From: Chromatiales bacterium
Lineage (GTDB): Bacteria > Pseudomonadota > Gammaproteobacteria > Xanthomonadales > SZUA-36
Direction of reading: 5' to 3'
Assembly (NCBI GenBank): GCA_024640045.1
Contig: JAHEFS010000011.1
Coordinates: 1-40,492 of the forward strand
Length of the DNA stretch: 40,492 nucleotides
Part shown: positions 1 to 9,485 of the stretch, one piece after another
Position numbering within the stretch: the stretch's first letter is position 1
Layout: the number at the start of each line of letters is the position of its first letter
Notes under the pieces: model-generated
Told to the model about the DNA's origin: nothing
Databases searched by the model: none
The model's input: the letters and a program-made list of their open reading frames with translations, nothing else
Made by a program: the position numbers and the translations under genes

Positions 1-95
1 GTTCCTTCGTTCCGCGTCTCGGCTGAAACATTCAGCTGCTCGACACGTTGACGGATCAGTTCACTGATTTCTGATGGATTCAAAGTTGCTTGCAT
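1..95 (-). CDS. atpA: ATP synthase F1 subunit alpha, N-terminus (partial)
   Basis: Only the first 31 codons lie in the window; the gene continues past the left edge. The translation begins MQATLNPSEISELIRQRVEQ, the classic alpha-subunit N-terminal helix that contacts the delta subunit at the top of F1. The ATG at 95 is preceded by AGGAAAA at good spacing. It lies 48 nt downstream of atpH, in the standard operon order. The alpha subunit forms the alpha3beta3 hexamer with the catalytic beta subunit. Identification rests on the N-terminal sequence and position. Confidence 0.93.
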   Translation of the reverse strand, partial: MQATLNPSEISELIRQRVEQLNVSAETRNEG

Positions 96-143
96 CGTAC
101 TTTTCCTGTGAAACCGCCGGTAAGGGCGATTCGTTCTAGTTCA

Positions 144-677
144 TTACGCCAGGGAGTTTTGCAGCCTGTCCAGCCGCCCCTTGAGGCTGCCGTCGATGAC
201 CTGGTCACCTGCATAGATAATGGCCCCGCCCAATACTCCGGCATCGACCTCGTTTTCCAACTCGACTTCGCATTCGAACCGCTTCTGTAGCGCGGCGCTC
301 ATGCGCTCAGCCTGATCACCCTGCAAGGGAATGGCGGAAACCACCTTCACCCTGAGCCGGCCCTCAGCGCCTTGGCGCAACCGGTTGAACAGCACCGTGA
401 TCTCCGGCAACAGCCCGAGCCGGTCATTTTCAGCCAACACGCCCAGGAACCGACCGTAGTGGCTGTCGACTTCAACCCTCGCTGCATCGGCAATCAGCTG
501 CACCGGTTGCGTGCGATCCAGGGTCGGCATCGTCAGCCAGTCAGTCACGGCTTCGTCAGCAACCACCTCGGAGCCCACCAGCAACCATGCGCTCCAGTCA
601 GCCAGTTCCTGCCGCTCACGCGCCAGGTCGAACGCCGCCTTGGCATAGGGCCTTGCCAATGTCGTCAGGCTGCTCAT
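144..677 (-). CDS. atpH: ATP synthase F1 subunit delta
   Basis: 177 residues, the usual bacterial delta length. The N-terminus ([19 protein letters not shown]) matches the OSCP/delta family signature, and the C-terminal part has the glycine-rich [18 protein letters not shown] segment typical of delta. Delta is the stator cap that joins the b dimer to the alpha N-termini. The start codon overlaps the atpF stop as ATGA, so translation is probably coupled. Nothing is missing or unusual. Confidence 0.97.
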   Translation of the reverse strand: MSSLTTLARPYAKAAFDLARERQELADWSAWLLVGSEVVADEAVTDWLTMPTLDRTQPVQLIADAARVEVDSHYGRFLGVLAENDRLGLLPEITVLFNRLRQGAEGRLRVKVVSAIPLQGDQAERMSAALQKRFECEVELENEVDAGVLGGAIIYAGDQVIDGSLKGRLDRLQNSLA

Positions 678-1144
678 ATTTCGGCGATCAGCTTGTCCAG
701 CAACTCACGATGCGTGTCTGCGTCGACCTCTTTCTCGAGGATCCTGGACGCACCCAGCACGGAAAGCTTGGCCACCGCGGCCCGCAGCTCTTCTCGCGCC
801 TGGTTGGCCGCCAGGGCAATATCGGCCTCTGCGGCCGCTACCTGGCGCTGCCTCTCGGACAAGGCATCGTGCTTGGCCTGGTCCAGGATCTGGTTATGCC
901 GCTGGTTGGCCTGGTCGACGATCGAACCGGCCTTGTTACGGGCCTCTCCGATCGTTTCGTCGGCCGCCTGGTTGGCTTCTTCCAGCGCCTTTTCGGCGCG
1001 ATCCGAAGCTGCCAATCCATCGGCAATCCGGGCGCGGCGCTCGTCCAGGGCTTTCAACAGCGGCGGCCAGATGAACTTCATGCAGAACCACACGAAGATC
1101 ATCATCGCGATCGACTGGAGAATCAGCGTGATATTCAGATTCAC
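674..1144 (-). CDS. atpF: ATP synthase Fo subunit b
   Basis: 156 residues, as in Escherichia coli. A single N-terminal membrane helix (about residues 5-25, ending in [10 protein letters not shown]) is followed by a long charged, alanine-rich helix rich in E, A, R and Q. This is the peripheral stalk that dimerises and holds F1. The start is GTG, preceded by GAGG seven bases upstream. The 61-nt gap to atpE contains a stem-loop; the 3' end overlaps atpH by four bases. Confidence 0.97.
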   Translation of the reverse strand: MNLNITLILQSIAMMIFVWFCMKFIWPPLLKALDERRARIADGLAASDRAEKALEEANQAADETIGEARNKAGSIVDQANQRHNQILDQAKHDALSERQRQVAAAEADIALAANQAREELRAAVAKLSVLGASRILEKEVDADTHRELLDKLIAEI

Positions 1145-1173
1145 AACGTTACCTCGCTATTGCACTCTTCGGC

Positions 1174-1193
1174 CCCGGGAAAGAAAACCCGGG
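1174..1193 (-). promoter_or_regulatory. Stem-loop between atpE and atpF
   Basis: CCCGGG, an eight-base A/G loop, and CCCGGG lie in the short atpE-atpF gap. In the minus-strand transcript this folds to a six-pair GC hairpin with a U-rich loop and no downstream U-run, so it is not a standard terminator. The c subunit is needed in about tenfold excess over b. A 3' hairpin that stabilises the upstream atpE message, or lowers read-through to atpF, would fit, but that role is inferred. Confidence 0.5.
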
Positions 1194-1205
1194 TTCAAAA
1201 CCGCT

Positions 1206-1490
<285 letters not shown>

Positions 1491-1513
1491 TTAGAGTTCA
1501 ACCAAAAATTCGT

Positions 1514-2590
<1,077 letters not shown>

Positions 2591-2615
2591 TCAATCCCCA
2601 CCCCGGAGATTGGTC

Positions 2616-3026
2616 TCAATTACCGGAATTCAAGCCCCGGAAAAGCCCTACCCAGCCAGCCATGATCACCACGATCATGCCGACAAAAAACCATCCCGGC
2701 GCCAGGGGATCGACCCACCTGAACACCGCCACGCAAATCAGCGCTGTCAGCAACAGCTTGAGCGCTTCTCCGACCACCGCAGCCTGTAAAAAAACCGCGC
2801 TGCTCGATCCGATCTTTCGACCGGCGATGGCCGCAAAAAAAACGGCGGGTATGAACGCCGCCAGGCTGCCAAAGAGCGACGAGTAGGCAGCCGTAGCCCC
2901 CAGGGGGCTCAACGCCAGCGACAACACCATCGCCGCCAGCGATTGGGTTCTCAACCACTTCCCAATCGAAAGGCCCGAAGCCGCTGCCTGGTCTGAGTGG
3001 TTGTCAGGGGCAGTATCAACCGCCAT
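2616..3026 (-). CDS. atpI: ATP synthase accessory protein I
   Basis: 136 residues from the ATG at 3026, which has GAGG eight bases upstream; a longer reading frame extends to 3119 but its N-terminus looks non-coding. Four hydrophobic segments (about 37-55, 60-78, 87-105 and 115-133) fit the AtpI/UncI family. AtpI helps c-ring assembly or Mg2+ uptake, with species-dependent importance. It is the first gene of the operon, so the promoter probably lies in 3030-3240. AtpI is poorly conserved, so the assignment leans on topology and position. Confidence 0.88.
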   Translation of the reverse strand: MAVDTAPDNHSDQAAASGLSIGKWLRTQSLAAMVLSLALSPLGATAAYSSLFGSLAAFIPAVFFAAIAGRKIGSSSAVFLQAAVVGEALKLLLTALICVAVFRWVDPLAPGWFFVGMIVVIMAGWVGLFRGLNSGN

Positions 3027-3120
3027 TCGCAGCGCCTCGCATTCTGGCGCGGGGCATTTCACCGCTCCCGAACCCCGACCGCACCCATTTTTCAATGCGC
3101 GCTGCCAAAGACCGCCCATT

Positions 3121-3228
3121 TTAGCATTCGCGGATAATCACGGGCAACGTTAAAGCCGCTTTTTCGCTCATCGTGTCCGTCAACGCAGCCAACAACTCGA
3201 CCACCTGATCGCTGTTCAACGGCTGCAA
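3121..3228 (-). pseudogene. Possible 35-codon coding remnant
   Basis: Between the OsmC-like gene and atpI a short open frame encodes a protein-like segment, LNSDQVVELLAALTDTMSEK, ending in REC and TAA. An in-frame TAA sits 9 nt before the only start (TTG) and there is no good ribosome site. The composition looks like the end of an alpha-helical protein domain, faintly like the C-terminus of a cytochrome c peroxidase. It may be what is left of a gene broken when this locus was rearranged, or chance. Confidence 0.25.
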
Positions 3229-3244
3229 CGAATCAGGTTACCCG

Positions 3245-3685
3245 CTAATCACTTACCCGCTCAACCTTGGTGTCCATGTGCACCTGGGCGGTCATCGAAT
3301 TGGTGATCAGGCAGTTGACTTCCGCTTTTTCCAGTAACAATCGCGCCTTTTCAATCCGCATGGTTGCCGGAATCCGCAACTTGGCCCGGATGTGGAATGC
3401 GGTAAAGCGTGTCAGCTTGACGTCTTTCTCCAGCTTACCTTCAGCCTCTACATCGAGGTCGATCCACTCGAGCTTGGAAGCCCGGGCAATGGCGCGAAAA
3501 GTCAGGATGAAACAATCAGCAACCGAGGCCACCAGCAGGGTCTCGGGTGACCAATTGCCTTCCGGCCCACCGAACTCCGGGGGTGAGGTGGTGGCAATGG
3601 CCTTAAGGCCGGGGCTCAGAATATCTACGGCCCCTTCGGGTCCTGCAACGGCTTCAGCCTGGTAGATGTGTGGAAATTTCTGCAT
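3245..3685 (-). CDS. OsmC/Ohr-family protein
   Basis: 146 residues with the two family cysteines in VADCFILTF (Cys58) and EVNCLITNSM (Cys124), and the GGPEGNWSPETLL loop before the first. OsmC-type proteins are cytoplasmic thiol peroxidases that reduce organic hydroperoxides as domain-swapped dimers. This one belongs to the broad YhfA/OsmC-like group rather than classical Ohr, so the substrate is open. It lies between atpI and the GT10 gene, divergent from the latter; the 229-nt gap 3686-3914 holds both promoter regions, with no motif I can name. Confidence 0.85.
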   Translation of the reverse strand: MQKFPHIYQAEAVAGPEGAVDILSPGLKAIATTSPPEFGGPEGNWSPETLLVASVADCFILTFRAIARASKLEWIDLDVEAEGKLEKDVKLTRFTAFHIRAKLRIPATMRIEKARLLLEKAEVNCLITNSMTAQVHMDTKVERVSD

Positions 3686-3914
3686 GTGCCTTACCTGTAC
3701 TTGTTCTGACTCAGAAGAATGATTGACCAGCGCAAACCTTAGTCAACGCGCCGGGCACGGTCATTGACCGAGGTCAGCAAATGGTGCATGCATTAGCTAT
3801 CAATAATGCCGAATCCTGGCCAACGCCTGAATTCCCTAATGGACCGGCCAGGAAATCATTTTCATCCCCTGCAGCGGCCGCAGCCCTTAGAATGTCCGGA
3901 ACCCCACTCGAGCC

Positions 3915-5003
3915 ATGCTATTGTCTGACTCAACCTTGCCCATTCGCGTCAAGTTCCTGGCCAAAAAACTCCGGGCGGCCCAGGTGCCGGCCTGGCGGCG
4001 TCAGCTTCCCGACGCAGCGCCCGTGTTTGGCCGCTGCCATTACGTATTCGATCCGGATTGCCGCGACTACGACTGGCTGGTGGCCTACGATGATCTCTCG
4101 CCGGTCGCCGGGGAGAAGTTTTCCCGGCGTAAGGAATTGCTGTGCTGTCCGCGGGAACGAACCATCCTGGTTACCGCGGAGCCCTCTTCGATCAAATCCT
4201 ACAGCCGCGATTTCTGCGCCCAGTTCGGCCTGGTCATCACCCATCACCAGCCTTGGGCGATTACGCACCGAAACACCCTGTACACCCAGACCGGCTACCC
4301 CTGGTTCTACGGCCGCGGCTCCGACAGTGTTCTGGGTTACGACGAAATCGAGTCCAACCCGCCCCGCCAGAAGACCCGACAGATTTCAACTGTGTGCTCT
4401 GCCAAGCAGGATCCGGACACGTTGCAACGCCAACGCTTCGAGTTCACCGCCCGCTTACAGAAAGCGCTGCCGGAGATGGACCGATTCGGCAAGGGCGTAC
4501 GACCCCTGGACGATAAACGGGAAGTGCTGGACGAGTATCGCTACCACGTGGCCATCGAAAACGACGTCGCCCCGCATTACTTCACCGAGAAGCTGGTGGA
4601 TGCGTTCCTCGGACTTTCGCTGCCGTTTTATTACGGCTGCCCGAACGCCAGCGCGTATTTTCCGGAGCGCAGTTTCGTCCCGATTGATATTTTCGATTTC
4701 GATGGCGCGCTGCGCACCATCCGCGAGACACTGGAGAATGACGCCTGGACGGACCGCCTGCCGGACCTGGAAGAAGCCCGGCGCCGCGTCCTCGAAGAAC
4801 ACAACCTGTTCGCCTTGCTGGCGCGGGAAATCGAGAAGCGCCACACGGACACGGTGCCGCCTCCCGTTCCGCACGAAGTCATCAGAAGCCGGCGCAGCCA
4901 ACGCAACAGCGGCCCTTTGATTTTCTTGCGCACCCTCCGTGAAAAGCATCAACTTGCGCGAGAGGTCGCACGCAGACGGACGGACTGGCAAGATGGCGCC
5001 TGA
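3915..5003 (+). CDS. GT10-family (fucosyltransferase-like) glycosyltransferase
   Basis: 362 residues, no signal peptide. The C-terminal half has the alpha-1,3-fucosyltransferase signature: YRYHVAIEND, then YFTEKLVDAFL, then LPFYYGCPNASAYFP and SFVPIDIFDF (about residues 205-265), which bind the GDP-sugar. The C-terminal tail is very basic, as in bacterial FucTs that associate with the membrane. Family members usually transfer L-fucose from GDP-fucose to LPS or glycoprotein glycans. The adjacent downstream epimerase-like gene suggests that the GDP-sugar donor is made locally. The ribosome site before the ATG is weak. The exact donor and acceptor cannot be read. Confidence 0.85.
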   Translation: MLLSDSTLPIRVKFLAKKLRAAQVPAWRRQLPDAAPVFGRCHYVFDPDCRDYDWLVAYDDLSPVAGEKFSRRKELLCCPRERTILVTAEPSSIKSYSRDFCAQFGLVITHHQPWAITHRNTLYTQTGYPWFYGRGSDSVLGYDEIESNPPRQKTRQISTVCSAKQDPDTLQRQRFEFTARLQKALPEMDRFGKGVRPLDDKREVLDEYRYHVAIENDVAPHYFTEKLVDAFLGLSLPFYYGCPNASAYFPERSFVPIDIFDFDGALRTIRETLENDAWTDRLPDLEEARRRVLEEHNLFALLAREIEKRHTDTVPPPVPHEVIRSRRSQRNSGPLIFLRTLREKHQLAREVARRRTDWQDGA

Positions 5004-5024
5004 CCGTTGCAAGGAGCGATTGGG

Positions 5025-6014
5025 ATGAAAATACTGGTAACCGGAGGCGCCGGCATGATCGGCTCCAACCTGGTGAAGCGCCTGGTGGCGGAAGGCCACG
5101 CGGTCAGCGTGGTGGATAACCTCTGGCGTGGGCGCAGGGACTATTTGTGCGACGCTGACGGAAAACCGCTTATTAACCTGGAGCGGGACCTGCATGTTCG
5201 GGACTTGTCACTGGCAGGACAGATGGACGACCTGCTCGATGGCGTCGACTATGTCTATCACCTGGCCGACATCGTGGCGGGCATCGGCTACGTATTCAAC
5301 CACCAGGGTTCGATTTTCCGCCAGAACCTGCTGATCAACTCCAACGTCATCGACGCGGTCCGCCGCAATCCGGTCAAGGGGCTGATCTATGTTGGTACGG
5401 CCTGCAGCTTTCCCCAGAAAATGCAGTTTGGCGTCGAAGCACCCCCACTGAAAGAGGAAGACCTTTACCCGGCCGATCCCGAATCCGCTTACGGCTGGAG
5501 CAAGCTGATGGGGGAGTACGAAGCTCAATTGCTGGAAAAAGAATCCGGCATACCCGTATCGGTGCTGAGCCTGCACAACGTCTACGGCTCTCCCTGTGAT
5601 TTCAGTGAGGCCAGCAGCCAGGTCATTCCCGCGCTGATTCGCAAGGCCGTCGAATATCCAGCGCAGCCATTCGTGGTCTGGGGCAGCGGCGCGCAGGGCC
5701 GGGCTTTCGTACACGTTGATGACATCGTCGAAGGCCTGGTCAAGGCCATGAAGAAGGGCTTTGGCGAGGGCACCATCCAGATCGGTCCGGACGTCTGTAC
5801 CTCGATTCGCGAGGTCGCCCAGACCATCGTCGAAGTGTCCGGCAAGGATATCGACATCGCGTTCGACACCAGCAAGCCGGAGGGCGACAAGGGCCGCTGC
5901 GCCGATTACAGCAAAGCACGCCGCGTGCTGGGCTGGGAGCCGCGCGTCTCCTTGCGTGACGGCCTGGCGGAAACCTATCGGTGGGTGGAAGCGAGATTGA
6001 TGACTAGGGACTAG
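5025..6014 (+). CDS. NAD-dependent GDP-sugar epimerase-like protein (SDR)
   Basis: 329 residues from the ATG at 5025, with AAGGAG eight bases upstream. Rossmann motif GGAGMIGSN at 8-16, Tyr156-x3-Lys160 in AYGWSKLMGEYE, and a cysteine in the substrate loop (GTACSFP, Cys127). The loop and the segment HLADIVAGIGYVFNHQ resemble GDP-mannose 3,5-epimerase and GDP-L-fucose synthase, which use that Cys with a Lys or His as acid/base pair. Here the second position appears to be Gln199 (SSQVIPALIRKA). It is 21 nt after the GT10 gene, so probably one operon. Its last codons lie inside a tandem repeat. Extended-SDR fold is certain; the reaction is not. Confidence 0.82.
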   Translation: MKILVTGGAGMIGSNLVKRLVAEGHAVSVVDNLWRGRRDYLCDADGKPLINLERDLHVRDLSLAGQMDDLLDGVDYVYHLADIVAGIGYVFNHQGSIFRQNLLINSNVIDAVRRNPVKGLIYVGTACSFPQKMQFGVEAPPLKEEDLYPADPESAYGWSKLMGEYEAQLLEKESGIPVSVLSLHNVYGSPCDFSEASSQVIPALIRKAVEYPAQPFVVWGSGAQGRAFVHVDDIVEGLVKAMKKGFGEGTIQIGPDVCTSIREVAQTIVEVSGKDIDIAFDTSKPEGDKGRCADYSKARRVLGWEPRVSLRDGLAETYRWVEARLMTRD

Positions 6015-6090
6015 GGACTGGGGACTGGGGACTGGTTCCTAGTTCCTAGTTCCTAGTTCCTAGTTCCTAGTTCCTGGTTCCTAGTCCCTG
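6002..6090. repeat. Bidirectional heptamer tandem repeat
   Basis: On the plus strand there are five GACTAGG/GACTGGG units (6002-6035), then, switching at 6035/6036, eight units of TTCCTAG with variants TTCCTGG and TCCCTG (6036-6090). The right arm is the approximate reverse complement of the left, so RNA from either strand can fold into a long hairpin with G-U pairs. The array forms the last codons and stop of both convergent genes: the epimerase ends T-R-D-stop and ParB ends N-R-D-stop. It may act as a two-way terminator. Repeats of this kind are prone to slippage. Confidence 0.9.
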
Positions 6091-6962
6091 TTCTTCAAAT
6101 GCCCGATGATGCCTTCGAGTTCGTCCGATGAGTTGTAGCTGATCACCAGCTTGCCTTTGCCCTTGCTGGAGTGCTGAATTTTAACCACCGCGCACAAGCG
6201 CTCGGCGAGTTGGTCCTGCAGACGCTGGATGTCGGGATCGAACGTACGTTTCTTTTTCGGGGGCGGGTTCAACAACTGCCGCACCAGAGCTTCCGTCTGC
6301 CTGACCGATAGCTGTTTGCCGACAACTTCCCGTGCGGCTCGGATTTGCCGGGCCTCGTCCAGCCCCAAAAGGGCACGCGCATGGCCCATCTCGAGCTTGC
6401 GGACCGCGACCAGTTCGCGAACCTCGGTGGTGAGTTCAAGCAGCCGAAGCAGGTTGCTGACCGTAGAGCGTGAACGCCCCACAGCCTGAGCCGCTTCCTG
6501 ATGGGTCAGCTGGAAGTCTTCGACCAGGCGCTTCAGGGCAGTGGCCTCTTCCAACGGATTCAGGTTTTCCCGTTGAATGTTCTCGATCAGCGCCAGCGCC
6601 ACGGCGGTCTCGTCGTCCACTTCACGGATGATGACCGGAATGCGGTCGAGGCCAGCCAGCTGGGCAGCACGCCAGCGGCGCTCCCCGGCAATGATTTCGT
6701 ACCCGCTTTCGACGGCACGGACAACGATCGGCTGGATGACCCCCTGGGCCCGGATGGAATCGGCCAGTTCCTGCAAGCTTTCAGGCTCGAACTGAACGCG
6801 GGGCTGATAAGCCCCCGGCTTGATGTTCTCCAGCGGCATGCTGCGCCCGGTGGATTCTCCAGCAGCTTTTTCCGCAGAACGCTCGGCAGCCTGGCGCAAA
6901 CTGTTCTGGCTCAACATGGAGCTCAGGTTGCGGCCCAATACGGGTTTCTTTTTACTGCTCAC
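6081..6962 (-). CDS. parB: Chromosome-partitioning protein ParB
   Basis: 293 residues from the GTG at 6962, which reproduces the family N-terminus (SSKKKPVLGRNLSSML) that touches ParA and overlaps parA by 11 nt; an ATG at 6989 is possible but has no ribosome site. The CTPase motifs are present: YQPR, GERRWRA and ENIQREN. A helix-turn-helix follows (THQEAAQAVGRSRSTVSNLL). ParB loads at parS, slides as a CTP clamp and drives origin segregation with ParA. The C-terminal dimerisation domain ends inside the heptamer repeat. No parS consensus was seen in the window. Confidence 0.97.
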   Translation of the reverse strand: MSSKKKPVLGRNLSSMLSQNSLRQAAERSAEKAAGESTGRSMPLENIKPGAYQPRVQFEPESLQELADSIRAQGVIQPIVVRAVESGYEIIAGERRWRAAQLAGLDRIPVIIREVDDETAVALALIENIQRENLNPLEEATALKRLVEDFQLTHQEAAQAVGRSRSTVSNLLRLLELTTEVRELVAVRKLEMGHARALLGLDEARQIRAAREVVGKQLSVRQTEALVRQLLNPPPKKKRTFDPDIQRLQDQLAERLCAVVKIQHSSKGKGKLVISYNSSDELEGIIGHLKNRD

Positions 6963-7776
6963 TCGGCTTTCCTTCCGGCAATGATTCATTCAGTCCGCGA
7001 CCCGCTTCCCGGTTACGCCGCCGGCGAAGGACCTCCCCCGCCAGCCCGAGATAGGCCAACGCCCCACGTGAAGCCGGATCATAACGCAGGATCGGCAAAC
7101 CGTAACTCGGTGCCTCCGCCACCCTGACATTGCGCGGCACCAGGGTTCTGTAAACAAGGTCGCCGAAGTTGTTGATCAACTCATCTGAGACCGCGGCCGA
7201 GAGATTATTCCGAACGTCGAACATAGTCCGCAAAAGACCTTCGATTTCCAGCCCCGGGTTGACGCTCGCACGAACCTGCTCAATGGTCTGTAACAAGGCT
7301 GCCAGCCCCTCCAACGCGTAGTATTCGCACTGGATTGGGATCAATACGCTGTTGGCCGCCGTTAGTGCGTTCAAGGTCAGCATATTCAGGGAAGGCGGGC
7401 AGTCGATAATGATCCACCCGTAGCGCGGGGCGATGACTTCCAGGGCTGCTTTCAGACGAAACTCTCGTTCATCGACATTCAGCAACTGCACTTCTGCAGC
7501 AGTCAGGTCACTGTTGGAAGGCAACAGATCGAAACCCAGGTCTTCGAGCCGGATGACCACATCGCCCACGCCCAATTCGCCAGTCATGACATCGAAAGCC
7601 GTTTGCTCCAGCGCACGTCCATCTACGCCACACCCCACTGTGGCATTACCCTGGCTGTCCAGGTCCACGAGCAGCGTACGGTGGCTCATGTCGGCCAGGG
7701 CGGCCGCCAGGTTGACACTCGTTGTGGTCTTTCCAACCCCACCTTTCTGGTTGGCGACCGCGATAATTCTTGCCAT
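6952..7776 (-). CDS. parA: Chromosome-partitioning ATPase ParA
   Basis: 274 residues. The deviant Walker A motif KGGVGKTTTSVNLA is at residues 11-24, with LLVDLDSQGNAT (Walker A') and WIIIDCPPSLNMLT (Walker B) following. There is no N-terminal DNA-binding extension, so this is the short chromosomal Soj type. The ATP-bound dimer coats the nucleoid and is released by ParB, pulling origins apart. Start and the rsmG stop overlap as TGATG, so the three genes rsmG-parA-parB are translationally coupled. Confidence 0.98.
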   Translation of the reverse strand: MARIIAVANQKGGVGKTTTSVNLAAALADMSHRTLLVDLDSQGNATVGCGVDGRALEQTAFDVMTGELGVGDVVIRLEDLGFDLLPSNSDLTAAEVQLLNVDEREFRLKAALEVIAPRYGWIIIDCPPSLNMLTLNALTAANSVLIPIQCEYYALEGLAALLQTIEQVRASVNPGLEIEGLLRTMFDVRNNLSAAVSDELINNFGDLVYRTLVPRNVRVAEAPSYGLPILRYDPASRGALAYLGLAGEVLRRRRNREAGRGLNESLPEGKPSEQ

Positions 7777-8447
7777 CAGGGTATGTCGTCAGCTCGAGCG
7801 GTTTGCGGCGAGAGCGACATGATGACGACATGTCGCTCCGCGTGCAAATCCGGCACACGGTAGGGCTCCACTGACTCCACGGCAACCCACTGCGGCAGCT
7901 CCTTCAGCTCTTCCGCCGGGTATCGCCCCTTGATTCCCATGACACGCGTCTGGACATCTGCCAGGTGCCGCACACAGCGGGCGAATGCGGCCAGCGAAGA
8001 GAACGCGCGGCTGACAATTTGACCAAACGGCTGTCCTGGCGAATAGTCCTCCACGCGCCCATGGATGACCTGGACATTTTCCAGGCCCAGGCTTCGAATG
8101 ACCTGCCGCAGGAAGCGCGCGCGTTTTCCCGATGTATCGAGCAGGGTCACCTCCAGATCGGGCTGCATAATGGCCAACGGCACGCCCGGAAAACCGGCAC
8201 CGCTGCCGACGTCCAGCAGGCAGTTGCCCCTCACCCAGGGGTGAATCGCCAGTGAATCCAGCACGTGTCGCGTGACCAACGCATCCAGGTCGCCTCGCGA
8301 CACCAGGTTATAGCCAGCAGCCCATTTTCTGATTAACCGAACATGCTCCAGCAAGGCATCGATCTGGCCTGTGTCAGCTTCCAGGTGGAGCTGGCGCAGG
8401 CCCCGCTCCAGTGCAGTTTGTTCATTTTGGGCCTGGCTGCTTTCCAT
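7776..8447 (-). CDS. rsmG: 16S rRNA (guanine527-N7)-methyltransferase
   Basis: 223 residues with the GidB/RsmG core: NLVSRGDLDALVTRHVLDSL, then the SAM loop LLDVGSGAGFPGVPLAI and the acidic LLDTSGKRARFL. It methylates N7 of G527 in the 530 loop of 16S rRNA, and loss gives low-level streptomycin resistance. It precedes parA as in most gammaproteobacteria, but the usual upstream mnmG is absent; instead oppF ends 15 nt before the ATG. The ribosome site is weak, so expression may depend on read-through from opp. Confidence 0.96.
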   Translation of the reverse strand: MESSQAQNEQTALERGLRQLHLEADTGQIDALLEHVRLIRKWAAGYNLVSRGDLDALVTRHVLDSLAIHPWVRGNCLLDVGSGAGFPGVPLAIMQPDLEVTLLDTSGKRARFLRQVIRSLGLENVQVIHGRVEDYSPGQPFGQIVSRAFSSLAAFARCVRHLADVQTRVMGIKGRYPAEELKELPQWVAVESVEPYRVPDLHAERHVVIMSLSPQTARADDIP

Positions 8448-8462
8448 CGTTTGGTGGCGCGA

Positions 8463-9485
8463 TCAGGCTTCCGCAGCCGCTTCCCGGCTGATGGAAAGAT
8501 CAAGCTCTTCCGCCCGGTGACAGGCCACCCAATCCCCTTCCGGCAGACGCCGGAGCGCCGGCACTTCCAGCTGGCAGCGTTTGACGACGTAGGGGCAACG
8601 GGTGTGGAAGGGGCACCCGTCAGGCGGATCGAACGGTGAAGGCATATCTTCGGTGAATCCGGTTTCGACGCGGGCACGGGCGACCCTGGGGTCCGGCACG
8701 GGCACCGCCTTGACCAGGGCGCTCGTGTAAGGGTGCAAGGGTTTGCGGTACAAGGCTTCCTGCCGCGCAACCTCCATACCCCGGCCCAGGTACATGACCA
8801 TCACGCGATCACTGATGTGCCGCACCACCGAGAGATCGTGGGCGATAAAGATCAGCGACAACTGCAGTTTTCGCTGCAGGTCGCGCAAAAGATTGATGAT
8901 CTGCGCCTGGATTGAAACGTCCAGCGCGCTGACCGGTTCGTCACAAATGATCAGTTTGGGATTGAGGACCAGGGCCCGGGCAATCCCGATGCGCTGGCAC
9001 TGACCACCCGAAAACTCGTGCGGGTAGCGATTGAGCTGGTTGGGCAGCAGGCCCACCATTTTCATCATGCCGCGGACCCGTTCCTCTACCTGGACGCGGG
9101 CAATCTTGGGATAGAAGGTCCACAACGGCTCGGCGATGATGTCCCGTACGGTCATCCGCGGGTTGAGCGACGCCAGTGGATCCTGGAAGACGATCTGCAT
9201 TTCCTTGCGCTTCTTGCGCAGGGATTCCTCGTCCAGCACAGTCAGGTCCTGGCCCATCCACAGCACCCGGCCGCGCGATGTTTTGACCAGGCCGAGAATC
9301 GCACGCGCCAGGGTAGACTTGCCGCAGCCCGACTCACCTACCACGCCCAGCGTTTCGCCCGCGAACAGGTCGAAACTGACCCCATTAACCGCCCGGATGA
9401 TGCGCTGGCGCTGGCGCAACAGACCGCCTTCCGATGTTTCGTAATGCACCGCAAGATCTTGCACTCTCAAGACCGGCTCGCTCAT
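8463..9485 (-). CDS. oppF: Oligopeptide ABC transporter ATPase OppF
   Basis: 340 residues from the ATG at 9485, which overlaps the oppD stop (ATGA) and has GGGAG seven bases upstream. Walker A GESGCGKST, signature FSGGQCQRIGIARAL, Walker B LIICDEPVSALD and H-loop AHDLSVV are all intact. The C-terminal oligopeptide/dipeptide domain has a cysteine cluster (CPFHTRCPYVVKRC). It pairs with OppD as the second nucleotide-binding subunit powering peptide uptake. Last gene of the opp set, running straight into rsmG. Confidence 0.95.
   Translation of the reverse strand: MSEPVLRVQDLAVHYETSEGGLLRQRQRIIRAVNGVSFDLFAGETLGVVGESGCGKSTLARAILGLVKTSRGRVLWMGQDLTVLDEESLRKKRKEMQIVFQDPLASLNPRMTVRDIIAEPLWTFYPKIARVQVEERVRGMMKMVGLLPNQLNRYPHEFSGGQCQRIGIARALVLNPKLIICDEPVSALDVSIQAQIINLLRDLQRKLQLSLIFIAHDLSVVRHISDRVMVMYLGRGMEVARQEALYRKPLHPYTSALVKAVPVPDPRVARARVETGFTEDMPSPFDPPDGCPFHTRCPYVVKRCQLEVPALRRLPEGDWVACHRAEELDLSISREAAAEA

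Noticed and set aside
3781-4920. 379-codon frame overlapping the GT10 gene
   Set aside because: Composition is low-complexity Arg, Ser and Pro, and the other frame has clear GT10 motifs.
6081-8447. parS sites near parAB
   Set aside because: No TGTTTCACGTGAAACA-like palindrome was seen by eye anywhere in the window; a mismatch-tolerant search would be needed.
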